A DNA stretch of 21,053 nucleotides from an uncultured Collinsella sp. (GTDB lineage: Bacteria > Actinomycetota > Coriobacteriia > Coriobacteriales > Coriobacteriaceae). The stretch is from assembly GCA_902496945.1 (NCBI GenBank), contig CABVDE010000037.1:1-21053 (forward strand). The letters are read 5' to 3'. Position 1 is the stretch's first letter; every line of letters starts with the position of its first letter. This document shows positions 14,045-21,053 of the stretch, in pieces. Both the position numbers and the translations under genes were made by a program. The notes beneath the pieces were generated by a model, which was not told the DNA's origin, did no database searches, and saw only the letters and a list, made by a program, of their open reading frames with translations.

Positions 14045-14068
14045 ACCGGATTCATCTGGGACGGTTTT
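14045..14068. repeat. Short hairpin element with a TGGGACGG loop, before murE
   Basis: ACCG (14045-14048) pairs with CGGT (14062-14065), enclosing a 13-nt loop ending in CTGGGA, followed by a run of T. It shares the GGGACGG core with the other intergenic elements. The stem is short, so as a structure it is uncertain. Confidence 0.4.
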
Positions 14069-14107
14069 TGCTCTTTTAAGGTTAGGTTTAGCGAGAAAGG
14101 TCGTTAT

Positions 14108-15625
14108 ATGTCGGGTACGACGAAGGAGAAGCTGGCTTTGATGCGCTATGTGGAGCTGCTCGAGGCCGAGGCCCTTGTTGTTTCCAAGCCGGATACTCTT
14201 TGCGACCAGCGCATCGAGTTTGCGACCGACGACTCGCGCCAGGTGCGTCCGGGTACATTGTTTGTCTGCAAGGGCCGTGCGTTCAAGCCCGAGTATCTGG
14301 TCTCGGCGATTGCCGAAGGCGCCGTGGCGTACGTGTCCGAGGTCGATTACGACGTCGATATTCCCGCTGTGATTGTCAACGATATCCGCCGTACGCTCGC
14401 TGTGGTGGCGGACGCCTATTACGGTCATCCCTCGGGCAAGGTGAAGGTCTGCGCTTTTACGGGCACCAAGGGCAAGTCGACCTGCAGCTTTTATCTGCGT
14501 GGCATTCTTGCCAACGAGGCTAAGCTCACGGGCCGTCATCGACCAGCCCTCAACACGGGTATCGAGTTCGATGACGGTATCGAGGCCGGTCCTTCTAAGC
14601 TAACGACCCCCGAGTCCTTTCTTTTGCAGTCGCGTATCGCACATGCCGCCGAGGCGGGCGCTCCGTGGCTGGTCATGGAGGCGTCGAGCCAGGGCCTCAA
14701 ATACGAACGTACGGGCAAGGTTGACTTTGAAGTGGGCGCCTTTACCAATATCGGTGAGGACCATATCTCGCCGATCGAGCACCCCACGCTCGAGGATTAC
14801 TTTGCCAGCAAGCTCAAGATTTTTTCGCAGAGCCGCTTTGCCGTGGTCAACCTCGATATGGACCACGTCGACCGCGTGCTCGAGGCGGCGTCCCGCTGCG
14901 AGCGCACGGTGACGTTCTCGCTGACCGATGGACGCGCCGACGTGCGTGCGTTGGCCATTCGCAACGGCGATTGCGGCGTGATCGCCACGGTCCGCACGCC
15001 GCGCTTTACGCGTGACATCGTGATTCCCACGCCCGTCAAGTTCAACGTGTCCAATGCGCTTGCCGCGATTGCCTGCGCCGAGGCCCTCGGCATTTCCGAA
15101 GAGGGCATCGTCCATGGCTTTGAGGGCGTCTTTGTTCCCGGTCGCATGGAGCTCTATCCGTCTGCATCGGGCAAGATTTTGGGCGTCGTTGACTATGCGC
15201 ACAACGGCATGAGCCTCGAGACGCTTTTGCGCGACCTGCGCGAGAACTATCCCGAGCGCGAGCTGGCGGTTGTCTTTGGTGCAACGGGAGGCAAGGGTGT
15301 CGATCGCCGTACTACGATGGGTATCGCTGCCGGCAAGTACGCCGATCGCATCGTGATTACCGAGGATGACCCGGGCCCCGAGGACGTCGAGGACATCTGC
15401 GCCGAGATCGCGCGCAATGTCCAGGCGCAGGGAAACGATAGCTGGCAGATCGTGTGCGACCGCGCCGCCGCTATCGAGACGGCCGTGCGCGAGACCGACC
15501 GCCCCGCTGTGGTTATCGTGACCGGCAAGGGCGAGGAGGAGTGCATGCTGCGCAAGAACGGACCCGAGCCCTGCGAGCGTGATGGCTCGGTTCTCAGGCG
15601 CATCCTTGCGGCGTACGACGCCTAA
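14108..15625 (+). CDS. murE: UDP-N-acetylmuramoyl-tripeptide synthetase MurE
   Basis: 505 residues, three-domain Mur ligase. The N-domain has TDDSRQVRPGTLFVCKG, as in other MurE proteins (UDP-MurNAc site). The ATP loop is GTKGKST (119-125). Further motifs are MEASSQGL, FTNIGEDH, NVSNALAA, GRMELYP, VDYAHNG, VFGATGGKG and a final VTGKGEEE. It adds the third amino acid to UDP-MurNAc-L-Ala-D-Glu. At the selectivity motif it reads D420-D421-P422-G423 and not DNPR, lacking the Arg that binds the second carboxylate of diaminopimelate. A diamino acid without that group, L-lysine or L-ornithine, is therefore more likely. GAAAGG lies 8 bases before the ATG. An AT-rich region with GATAAT (14028-14033) may hold the promoter. 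Confidence 0.92.
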   Translation: MSGTTKEKLALMRYVELLEAEALVVSKPDTLCDQRIEFATDDSRQVRPGTLFVCKGRAFKPEYLVSAIAEGAVAYVSEVDYDVDIPAVIVNDIRRTLAVVADAYYGHPSGKVKVCAFTGTKGKSTCSFYLRGILANEAKLTGRHRPALNTGIEFDDGIEAGPSKLTTPESFLLQSRIAHAAEAGAPWLVMEASSQGLKYERTGKVDFEVGAFTNIGEDHISPIEHPTLEDYFASKLKIFSQSRFAVVNLDMDHVDRVLEAASRCERTVTFSLTDGRADVRALAIRNGDCGVIATVRTPRFTRDIVIPTPVKFNVSNALAAIACAEALGISEEGIVHGFEGVFVPGRMELYPSASGKILGVVDYAHNGMSLETLLRDLRENYPERELAVVFGATGGKGVDRRTTMGIAAGKYADRIVITEDDPGPEDVEDICAEIARNVQAQGNDSWQIVCDRAAAIETAVRETDRPAVVIVTGKGEEECMLRKNGPEPCERDGSVLRRILAAYDA

Positions 15626-15755
15626 GCGCTGCTGCCTTTAGGATGGCGTTTGCGGATCCTCGGCGCCCGATGATGCCGTGCCTCTCAAGCGTGTTCACCT
15701 TAGGGAAAACGCGGTACCAAGATCAAGCCTTTTCTACGTAATAAATGGAGTGACC

Positions 15756-16667
15756 ATGTCCCACAACACCCTGCCGACCGTTGCCGAGCTTTCGGGCGAG
15801 ATGCGCGAGCGCCTCGCCAAGGTCAAGTACGTCTTTACCGATCTGGATGCCACGATGCTCGCACCCGGCTCGTGTGTGTTGCGCGACAACGACGGCAACC
15901 CCTCGACCAAGCTCGTCGAGGCTGTCGTGGCGCTCGCCCGTGCCGGTATTCAGGTGGTTCCCACCTCGGGCCGCAACCGCACTATGATCCACGAGGACGC
16001 CCGCGTGCTCGGCCTCAACTCCTATATAGGCGAAATGGGCGGCCTGGTCATGTACGACCTCAAAGCCAACGATTGGGAATATCTGACCGGCGACATGCCC
16101 TACGATCCTGCCTGCGGTCTCACACCGCATCAGGTGATTGAGCAGACCGGCGTGTGCGAGAAGATCCTCGCCCGCTGGCCGCACAAGATCGAGTACCACA
16201 ACGACATGTCGACCGGCTATAAGTACCGCGAGGTGACTGTCGGCATGCGCGGCGATGTGCCCGATGATGAGGTCCAGGCCATCCTGGACGAGGCTGACTG
16301 CGGCCTCATCTGGGCCTGCAACGGCCATCTGACGCACCTGTCCAAACCGACGACACTCGAGCTCGATCGCGTCGAGGACGGTCGCGCTTTTAACATCAAT
16401 CCCGCGGGCCTCAACAAGGGCGTTGCCATTGCACGTTTCTGCGAGCACCTGGGTATCGAGCGCGAGGAGACGCTGGCGCTCGGCGATTCCGAGTCCGACT
16501 TCTTCATGGCCGACCACGTGGGCACGTTCTGCCTGGTCGAGAATGGCCTGACCAGCGCCGGCGCACCCGAGTTCCTGGATGCCTGCAACAACGCCTACGT
16601 CACGCGCGGCAAGATTGTCGACGGCTGGGTCGCAACGGCGGAGCTGCTCGTCGCAGCGCGTTCGTAG
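15756..16667 (+). CDS. Cof-type HAD-superfamily phosphatase
   Basis: 303 residues from ATG 15756 with GGAG 5 bases upstream; the frame is open for 26 more codons but without a binding site. HAD motifs: I, FTDLDAT (nucleophile D29, acid D31); II, PTSGRN; III Lys in LNKGVAIARF; IV, ALGDSESD (D244, D248). The large cap domain between II and III is of the IIB type seen in sugar-phosphate and cofactor phosphatases, and homologues of this type act on many small phosphates. The substrate cannot be named. It lies between murE and murI, but a role in wall synthesis is not shown. Confidence 0.88.
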   Translation: MSHNTLPTVAELSGEMRERLAKVKYVFTDLDATMLAPGSCVLRDNDGNPSTKLVEAVVALARAGIQVVPTSGRNRTMIHEDARVLGLNSYIGEMGGLVMYDLKANDWEYLTGDMPYDPACGLTPHQVIEQTGVCEKILARWPHKIEYHNDMSTGYKYREVTVGMRGDVPDDEVQAILDEADCGLIWACNGHLTHLSKPTTLELDRVEDGRAFNINPAGLNKGVAIARFCEHLGIEREETLALGDSESDFFMADHVGTFCLVENGLTSAGAPEFLDACNNAYVTRGKIVDGWVATAELLVAARS

Positions 16668-16720
16668 CGCAGCCCTATCGTTCTGAGCCATATCTTTTCG
16701 AGAGAGAATCTGGTGAAGTA

Positions 16721-17605
16721 ATGTCCGATATCGAGAATCTGGCAGGCGACACGCGTCCGATCGGTGTGTTCGATTCTGGTCTGGGCGGTCTGACGGTTGC
16801 GCGCGCCATCGCCACGGCGCTTCCGCATGAGTCCGTCTACTACTTTGGCGACACCAAGCGTTGTCCCTACGGTACGCGTACCGAGGATGAGGTGCGCTCG
16901 TTTGCGTTGCAGGCGGGTCGTTGGCTCTCGAAGCACGACGTCAAGATTATGGTCATCGCCTGCAACACGGCGACCGCCGCAGCCTTGCGTCTGGCCCAGC
17001 AGGTGCTCGACGTTCCCGTGATCGGTGTGATCGCGCCGGGTGCCCGTGCGGCAATCAACAGCACCCGCTCGCGTCGTGTGGGCGTGCTCGCCACCAACCT
17101 CACCATTCGCTCGGGCGCCTACACGCGCGCCATCCAAGACCTGGATGCCGGCGTCGATGTATATGGCTGTCCTGCCTCGAGCTTTGTCGAGGTGGTCGAG
17201 CACGAGCTCGCCTCGGGTGCACATCTGCAGGAACAGTGGCTTGAGAACGAGGACATCTTCGATACGCCGGCCGTTCGCGCACTGGTCGGAGCCACGGTTG
17301 AGCCGCTGCGCGATCACGGTATCGATACCGTGGTGCTCGGCTGCACGCACTTCCCGCTGCTCGTGGGGCCTATCCGCCATGCACTGGGACCCGGCGTGCG
17401 CGTGGTGAGTTCCGCCGAGGAGACCACGCGCGAGCTGACCGATATCCTCACGCGCCGCGAGCAGCTGGCGGGCGACTCCGCCGAGCCGCAGCATCGTTTT
17501 GCCACGACGGCTGATAACATTGCCGAGTTTGCGGTGGCGGGCAGCTTTATCTTTGGTCAGCCGCTCAAGAGCATCGAACACATTGATATCGACGAGCTCA
17601 AATAG
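16721..17605 (+). CDS. murI: Glutamate racemase
   Basis: 294 residues. Both catalytic Cys are present: C81 in ACNTATAAALR and C208 in LGCTHFPLL. Asp/Ser of VFDSGLGGLTV and the Tyr of CPYGTR, also active-site elements, are intact. It makes D-glutamate for peptidoglycan, feeding the MurD and MurE steps. Somewhat longer than the usual 265-275, from a short N-terminal lead and a stretch near 150-180. First gene of a run of four close, same-strand genes. Confidence 0.96.
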   Translation: MSDIENLAGDTRPIGVFDSGLGGLTVARAIATALPHESVYYFGDTKRCPYGTRTEDEVRSFALQAGRWLSKHDVKIMVIACNTATAAALRLAQQVLDVPVIGVIAPGARAAINSTRSRRVGVLATNLTIRSGAYTRAIQDLDAGVDVYGCPASSFVEVVEHELASGAHLQEQWLENEDIFDTPAVRALVGATVEPLRDHGIDTVVLGCTHFPLLVGPIRHALGPGVRVVSSAEETTRELTDILTRREQLAGDSAEPQHRFATTADNIAEFAVAGSFIFGQPLKSIEHIDIDELK

Positions 17606-17659
17606 ATGTAAGGCAGCCACCAAAGCCTTCGCCACATCTTTTGCCGAAAGGATATTTTT

Positions 17660-18385
17660 ATGGAGTATATGCAGGTCAACCGCGCCAACGGTCGCGCTGC
17701 CGACGAGCTGCGCCCGGTCAAGCTCACCCGTGGTGTCATGAAGCATGCCCACGGCTCGTGCCTGGCCGAGTTCGGTGACACGCGCGTGCTGTGCGCCGCC
17801 ACCATCGAGGAGGGCGTGCCGGGCTGGCGCAAGGGCGCCAAGGCAGGTTGGGTGACCGCGGAGTATGCCATGCTGCCGGCGTCGACCGGCAAGCGCTGTA
17901 AGCGCGAGCACGCTAACCGCAAGGGCCGCTCCATGGAGATTGAGCGCCTCATTGGCCGTAGCCTGCGTACCGTCGTCAACATGAAGGCGCTCGGCGAGTA
18001 CACCGTCACCGTCGACTGCGACGTGATCCAGGCCGATGGCGGTACGCGTACGGCGAGCATTACCGGCGCCTGGGTGGCGCTGCATGATGCCCTCGCCATG
18101 TGGGTCGAGGCCGGCAAGATCGAGCGCATCCCGCTCGCCGGTCAAGTTGCTGCGATCTCCATGGGCGTTGTCGACGGCAACACCCTGCTCGACCTCGATT
18201 ATTCCGAGGACAGCCATGCCGAGGTCGACATGAACCTCGTCGCTAGCGACACCGGCGAGATGATCGAGCTCCAGGGCACCGGCGAGCAGGCGCCCTTCGA
18301 CCGCAAACGCCTCAACGCCCTGCTCGACCTGGGCGACAAGGGCATCGCCGAGCTCATCGAGCTCCAGCGCCAAGCCCTCGCCTAG
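17660..18385 (+). CDS. rph: Ribonuclease PH
   Basis: 241 residues, the normal size. It begins with the family's NRANGRAADELRPVKLTRG, then SCLAEFGDTRVLCAAT, GWVTAEYAMLPAST, the RSLRTVVN stretch with Arg for RNA, and DCDVIQADGGTRTASITGA (phosphate site). It trims tRNA 3' ends by phosphorolysis. GAAAGGA (17645-17651) supports ATG 17660; ATG 17669 is a possible alternative. Followed by rdgB, a pairing conserved in many Gram-positives. A palindromic repeat follows the stop directly. Confidence 0.97.
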   Translation: MEYMQVNRANGRAADELRPVKLTRGVMKHAHGSCLAEFGDTRVLCAATIEEGVPGWRKGAKAGWVTAEYAMLPASTGKRCKREHANRKGRSMEIERLIGRSLRTVVNMKALGEYTVTVDCDVIQADGGTRTASITGAWVALHDALAMWVEAGKIERIPLAGQVAAISMGVVDGNTLLDLDYSEDSHAEVDMNLVASDTGEMIELQGTGEQAPFDRKRLNALLDLGDKGIAELIELQRQALA

Positions 18386-18418
18386 CCTGCCAAAAAGGGA
18401 CAGGTTTATTTTGGTAGG
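18386..18418. repeat. REP-like hairpin CCTGCCAAAA/TTTTGGTAGG after rph
   Basis: A 10-bp stem (18386-18395 with 18409-18418, one G-T) and a 13-nt loop AGGGACAGGTTTA. It starts at the base after the rph stop. The TTTTATC that follows may let it act as a weak terminator. It has the same loop core as the GTAGCTAA elements. Confidence 0.65.
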
Positions 18419-18526
18419 TTTTATCTGCGGAAAAGTTGAGCTGTAAGGTTTCTGCCGCCAATGAGGGTGAGGGTTCGAGGCCAATTTCCCTTGGGCGGCT
18501 TTGCTATAAGGACAAGGAGGCCAGTC

Positions 18527-19168
18527 ATGGCACTTGAGAAGATCGACATCGACACCCTCGACCCGGCGGCGACCATCGTCGTGGCAACCGGCAATGCTCA
18601 TAAGCTCACCGAGATCGAGGCCATTTTGGGCAAGGTCATGCCCGAGGTGCGCTTTGTGGCGCTCGGCCAGCTGGGCGATTTTGAGGATCCCGAGGAAAAC
18701 GGCACGACGTTTTTGGAGAACGCCATCATCAAGGCCCAGGCCGCGGTCGAAGAGACGGGTCTTATGGCCATCGCCGACGATTCCGGCCTGGTCGTCGACG
18801 CGCTGGACGGCGAGCCCGGCGTGTATAGCGCGCGCTATGCGGGCGTGCACGGCGACGATGCCGCCAACAATGCCAAGCTGCTCGTGAACTTGGAAGGCGT
18901 TGCCGACGAGGACCGCACCGCGCGCTTTATGAGCGTCGTTGCGCTCATCGACCAAGAAGGCCTGGTCACCTACGGCGAGGGTGCTTGCGAGGGCGTCATC
19001 GCACACGAGGGACGCGGCGACCATGGTTTTGGCTACGACCCGCTGTTCCTGCCGGTCGACACGCCGGGCAAGACCATGGCCGAGCTGACGGCTGACGAGA
19101 AGAACGCTATCAGCCATCGCTTCCACGCGCTCGAGCATTTGTCCGCCAAACTGACGGGGGAGGAGTAG
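18527..19168 (+). CDS. rdgB: dITP/XTP pyrophosphatase (RdgB/HAM1 family)
   Basis: 213 residues from ATG 18527, preceded by AAGGAGG (18514-18520); the frame continues upstream but without support. Motifs: VVATGNAHKLTEIEAIL (triphosphate loop), TFLENAIIKAQAA, ADDSGLVVDALDGEPGVYSA, EGRGDHGFGYDPLFLP, KNAISHR. It hydrolyses non-canonical purine NTPs (ITP, dITP, XTP) to monophosphates, keeping them out of DNA and RNA. It is 3 bases from dtd, so they are likely translated together. Confidence 0.96.
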   Translation: MALEKIDIDTLDPAATIVVATGNAHKLTEIEAILGKVMPEVRFVALGQLGDFEDPEENGTTFLENAIIKAQAAVEETGLMAIADDSGLVVDALDGEPGVYSARYAGVHGDDAANNAKLLVNLEGVADEDRTARFMSVVALIDQEGLVTYGEGACEGVIAHEGRGDHGFGYDPLFLPVDTPGKTMAELTADEKNAISHRFHALEHLSAKLTGEE

Positions 19169-19171
19169 GCC

Positions 19172-19618
19172 ATGCGTGCAGTGGTGCAGCGCGTGCTCAA
19201 CGCCGGCGTGACGGTCGACGGCGAGTGCGTGGGTCGCATTGGGCGTGGCTACCTGGTGCTGCTGGGCGTGGGCCACGACGACACGCGTGCCGAGGCCGAC
19301 AAGCTGTGGGGTAAGCTCCGAGGCCTGCGCATTAACGAGGACGAGAACGGCAAGACCAACCTAGCGCTTGCCGATGTCGACGGCGAGGTGCTCGTGGTGT
19401 CGCAGTTCACGCTGTTTGCCGACTGTCGCCACGGCCGCCGTCCGTCGTTTACGGATGCCGGCGCCCCCGATGTGGCCAACGAGCTCTACGAATACTTCCT
19501 GACGCTCGTTCGCCAAGATGTTGAACACGTAGCGCACGGCATCTTTGGCGCCGACATGAAAGTCGACCTCGTCAACGACGGTCCCTTCACCATCGTCCTC
19601 GATACCGACAACCTGTAA
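19172..19618 (+). CDS. dtd: D-aminoacyl-tRNA deacylase
   Basis: 148 residues, the usual length. MRAVVQRVLNAGVTVDGE starts it; the two active-site blocks are SQFTLFADCRHGRRPSF and NDGPFTIVL. The second is a variant of the usual NxGP(V/F)T, with GP intact. It removes D-amino acids (and glycine mischarged on tRNA-Ala) from tRNA. GGAGGAG lies inside the rdgB end. Last of murI-rph-rdgB-dtd; an inverted repeat pair follows at once. Confidence 0.96.
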   Translation: MRAVVQRVLNAGVTVDGECVGRIGRGYLVLLGVGHDDTRAEADKLWGKLRGLRINEDENGKTNLALADVDGEVLVVSQFTLFADCRHGRRPSFTDAGAPDVANELYEYFLTLVRQDVEHVAHGIFGADMKVDLVNDGPFTIVLDTDNL

Positions 19619-19729
19619 GTAGCTAATTTGGGATGGGGCTATTGTTAGCGACTTACGTTTGGTTTTCTGAAACGGGGATAGCTGTCCGACGCAGAAGTAG
19701 CTAATAAAGCCCCGTTCCAAATTAGCTAC
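19619..19729. repeat. Inverted pair of GTAGCTAA REP-like elements (BIME-like)
   Basis: Element a (19619-19652) and element b (19697-19729, reverse orientation) match 5501-5533. Each is itself a palindrome, GTAGCTAA with TTAGC(T/G)AC. Together the first 22 bases of each can pair across the gap with two mismatches. The pair sits between the dtd stop (19616-19618) and the veg promoter. Confidence 0.75.
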
Positions 19730-19759
19730 TTGCGCAGGATTGCAGCAGAGTGCTATAGT
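19730..19759 (+). promoter_or_regulatory. Promoter of veg-ispE
   Basis: TTGCGC (19730-19735), an 18-bp spacer, and an extended -10 TGC-TATAGT (hexamer 19754-19759). It starts directly at the edge of the second repeat, so the repeat may supply part of the -35 region. Confidence 0.6.
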
Positions 19760-19779
19760 ATTAGAGTTTTGTCTATCTT

Positions 19780-19799
19780 AGGGGTATTATCCCCTTTTT
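19780..19799 (+). terminator. Small terminator-like hairpin in the veg leader
   Basis: AGGGG-TATTAT-CCCCT followed by TTTT, located about 15 bases after the predicted start and 27 before the ATG. A 5-bp GC stem with a U-run could attenuate the transcript; no partner element is visible. Confidence 0.4.
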
Positions 19800-19826
19800 G
19801 AATTGCACCTTCTGGAGGCCCTGTTC

Positions 19827-20123
19827 ATGGAAGAGATGGAAGTCAATCACGTCGACGACATCCACGAGAAGCTGACCGATATGGTGGGCGATCGCGTCAA
19901 GGTGAAGGCCAACATGGGCCGCACCCGCGTCGTCGAGCGCATGGGCACCATCAAGAGCGTCCACCCCGCCGTCTTTATCGTCGAGGTTGAGGAGCGTCGC
20001 GGCCGTAAGTCGCGTCAGTCCTACCAGTATATCGATGTTCTCACCGGCCAGGTCGAGCTGTTCGACCCCGAGAGCGGCGAACATATCTTTACCCCGCTCG
20101 GCAATCAGCTCGAGGAGCACTAA
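19827..20123 (+). CDS. veg: Veg family protein
   Basis: 98 residues from ATG 19827 with GGAGG 8 bases upstream; ATG 19836 is a possible alternative. It has the Veg core: VGDRVKVKANMGRTRVVERM, GTIKSVHPAVFIVEVEE, and SYQYIDVLTGQVELF. Veg is a small, highly expressed protein of Gram-positives; in Bacillus subtilis it has been linked to biofilm-gene control, but the molecular job is not settled. In Bacillus it lies just before the ispE region, and here too it is 2 bases from ispE. A strong promoter fits high expression. Confidence 0.88.
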   Translation: MEEMEVNHVDDIHEKLTDMVGDRVKVKANMGRTRVVERMGTIKSVHPAVFIVEVEERRGRKSRQSYQYIDVLTGQVELFDPESGEHIFTPLGNQLEEH

Positions 20124-20125
20124 CG

Positions 20126-21040
20126 GTGACCGATTGGTCCCTCACCCTTGCCGCGCCGGCAAAGATTAACCTCTACCTGGGGGTTCATACCGAGCGCGAC
20201 GCCCGCGGCTACCACAGGGTCGATTCCCTGATGGCGGCCGTCGGTCTTTCCGATACCGTGACGGTCACGCCGGCGCAGGCGCTGACCGTCCAGACGGTTC
20301 CGGCATCAGAATTTCCCATGCAAAAGAATACGGCGTATCGGGCTGCGGTTGCCATGGCCGAGCATTATGGTCGCGAGGCAAACATCTGCGTGACGATTGA
20401 GAAGTGCATTCCATTGTGCGCCGGCTTGGGCGGCCCCTCGACGGATGCGGCCGCGGTCATTGTCGCCTTGGCGGAGCTCTGGGGCATTGATCGCACCGAT
20501 CCCGCGCTCGATGACATTGCGCGGGGCATTGGAGCTGACGTCCCGTTCTTTTTGCACGCGAGCCCTGCGTTCTACGTAGGTGGGGGAGACGTACTGGCAA
20601 CTGAGTACCCCGCGCTGCCCGCAACACCCGTCGTGCTGGTCAAGCCGCGCGACGCGAGCGTTTCGACAATCGAAGCCTATCGACGTTTTGACGAGGCCCC
20701 GGTGCCTGCGGACAAGCCCGGCGCAATTGCATCTGCCTTGCGTGCTGGTGATGCCGAGACGGCATATGCGCTCATCCATAACAACCTGGGTGTCATTTCC
20801 GCACAGATGGAGCCGCAGATTCAAACGGTTCTCGATTGGCTACGTAAGCAGGACGGCGCAGTTGCTATAGATGTGTGCGGATCGGGTGCCTGCTCGTTTG
20901 CCATTTGCGACACCGCGGGCACGGCCGAAAGGCTTGCCGACGCTGCCCTGCAAAACGGCTGGTGGTCCTGCGTGACGGAGCTCATTCCCAATACGGTTCG
21001 CGTCGAAGGGTTGATTTCCGATCTCAGCCGAACACGTTGA
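20126..21040 (+). CDS. ispE: 4-diphosphocytidyl-2-C-methyl-D-erythritol kinase
   Basis: 304 residues from GTG 20126, with GAGGAG (20112-20117) at the end of veg. GHMP kinase: APAKINLYLGVHTERDARGY and YHRVDSLMAAV in the first domain; the ATP loop is CAGLGGPSTDAAA (100-106 core), where most IspE have GLGGGSSDAAA; further ADVPFFLHASPAFYVGGGD and, at the C-terminal end, VCGSGACSF. It phosphorylates CDP-methylerythritol in the non-mevalonate isoprenoid pathway. Complete, ending 13 bases before the window edge. Confidence 0.95.
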   Translation: MTDWSLTLAAPAKINLYLGVHTERDARGYHRVDSLMAAVGLSDTVTVTPAQALTVQTVPASEFPMQKNTAYRAAVAMAEHYGREANICVTIEKCIPLCAGLGGPSTDAAAVIVALAELWGIDRTDPALDDIARGIGADVPFFLHASPAFYVGGGDVLATEYPALPATPVVLVKPRDASVSTIEAYRRFDEAPVPADKPGAIASALRAGDAETAYALIHNNLGVISAQMEPQIQTVLDWLRKQDGAVAIDVCGSGACSFAICDTAGTAERLADAALQNGWWSCVTELIPNTVRVEGLISDLSRTR

Positions 21041-21053
21041 GCGGATAGACCGT

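Noticed and set aside
16595..19276. 893-codon minus-strand frame opposite murI, rph and rdgB
   Set aside because: Same reason: a shadow of GC-rich coding on the plus strand, crossing several real genes and intergenic spaces.

Overview
The window looks like a chromosomal segment of a GC-rich Actinomycetota member. The best guess is a gut Coriobacteriia of the Collinsella type. That rests on codon bias, protein resemblance and the FMN-riboswitch/ECF and Veg-IspE arrangements; no 16S gene is present, so the genus is inference. Most of the window is ordinary core genome. The unusual material lies in the intergenic spaces.

Layout. (1) 1-1038 is the 3' part of groEL, followed by a 145-nt near-perfect inverted repeat and two imperfect hairpin repeats. 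(2) About 1494-5016 is a riboflavin-uptake operon: promoter, FMN riboswitch, ribU, one gene fusing both ECF ATPases, and ecfT. The cistrons overlap. Two small FMN-binding split-barrel genes follow (5047-5979), the first only 30 bp downstream. (3) 6123-11221 is an arginine/ornithine block: twin ArgR-type boxes 21 bp apart, then argC, argJ, argB and argD, closed by a hairpin terminator. (4) 11252-11556 holds tRNA-Val(UAC) on the minus strand; its 3' end and terminator are duplicated around a 125-bp insert. (5) 11614-13568 is asnB on the minus strand with its promoter. Upstream of it lie an intact terminator and the last quarter of an amino-acid ABC permease gene, a remnant. (6) 14108-15625 is murE, lacking the DNPR motif of diaminopimelate-adding enzymes, followed by a HAD phosphatase. 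(7) 16721-19618 is a likely operon murI-rph-rdgB-dtd. (8) 19754-21040 is a promoter with a leader hairpin, then veg and ispE.

How the genes work together. The flavin module imports riboflavin under FMN feedback and sits beside likely flavin-binding proteins. The arg cluster makes ornithine by the acetyl-recycling route; ArgB carries the C-terminal signature of arginine-inhibited kinases. MurE and MurI make peptidoglycan precursors, and IspE makes isoprenoid precursors. RNase PH, RdgB and Dtd are RNA, nucleotide and translation quality-control enzymes.

The least explained signal is a set of short palindromic, REP-like intergenic elements. They have different stems but share a GGGA(C/T)(A/G)G core. 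They lie at about 1270-1405, 5499-5535, 14045-14070, 18386-18418 and 19619-19729. No new multi-gene defence or mobile system was found.
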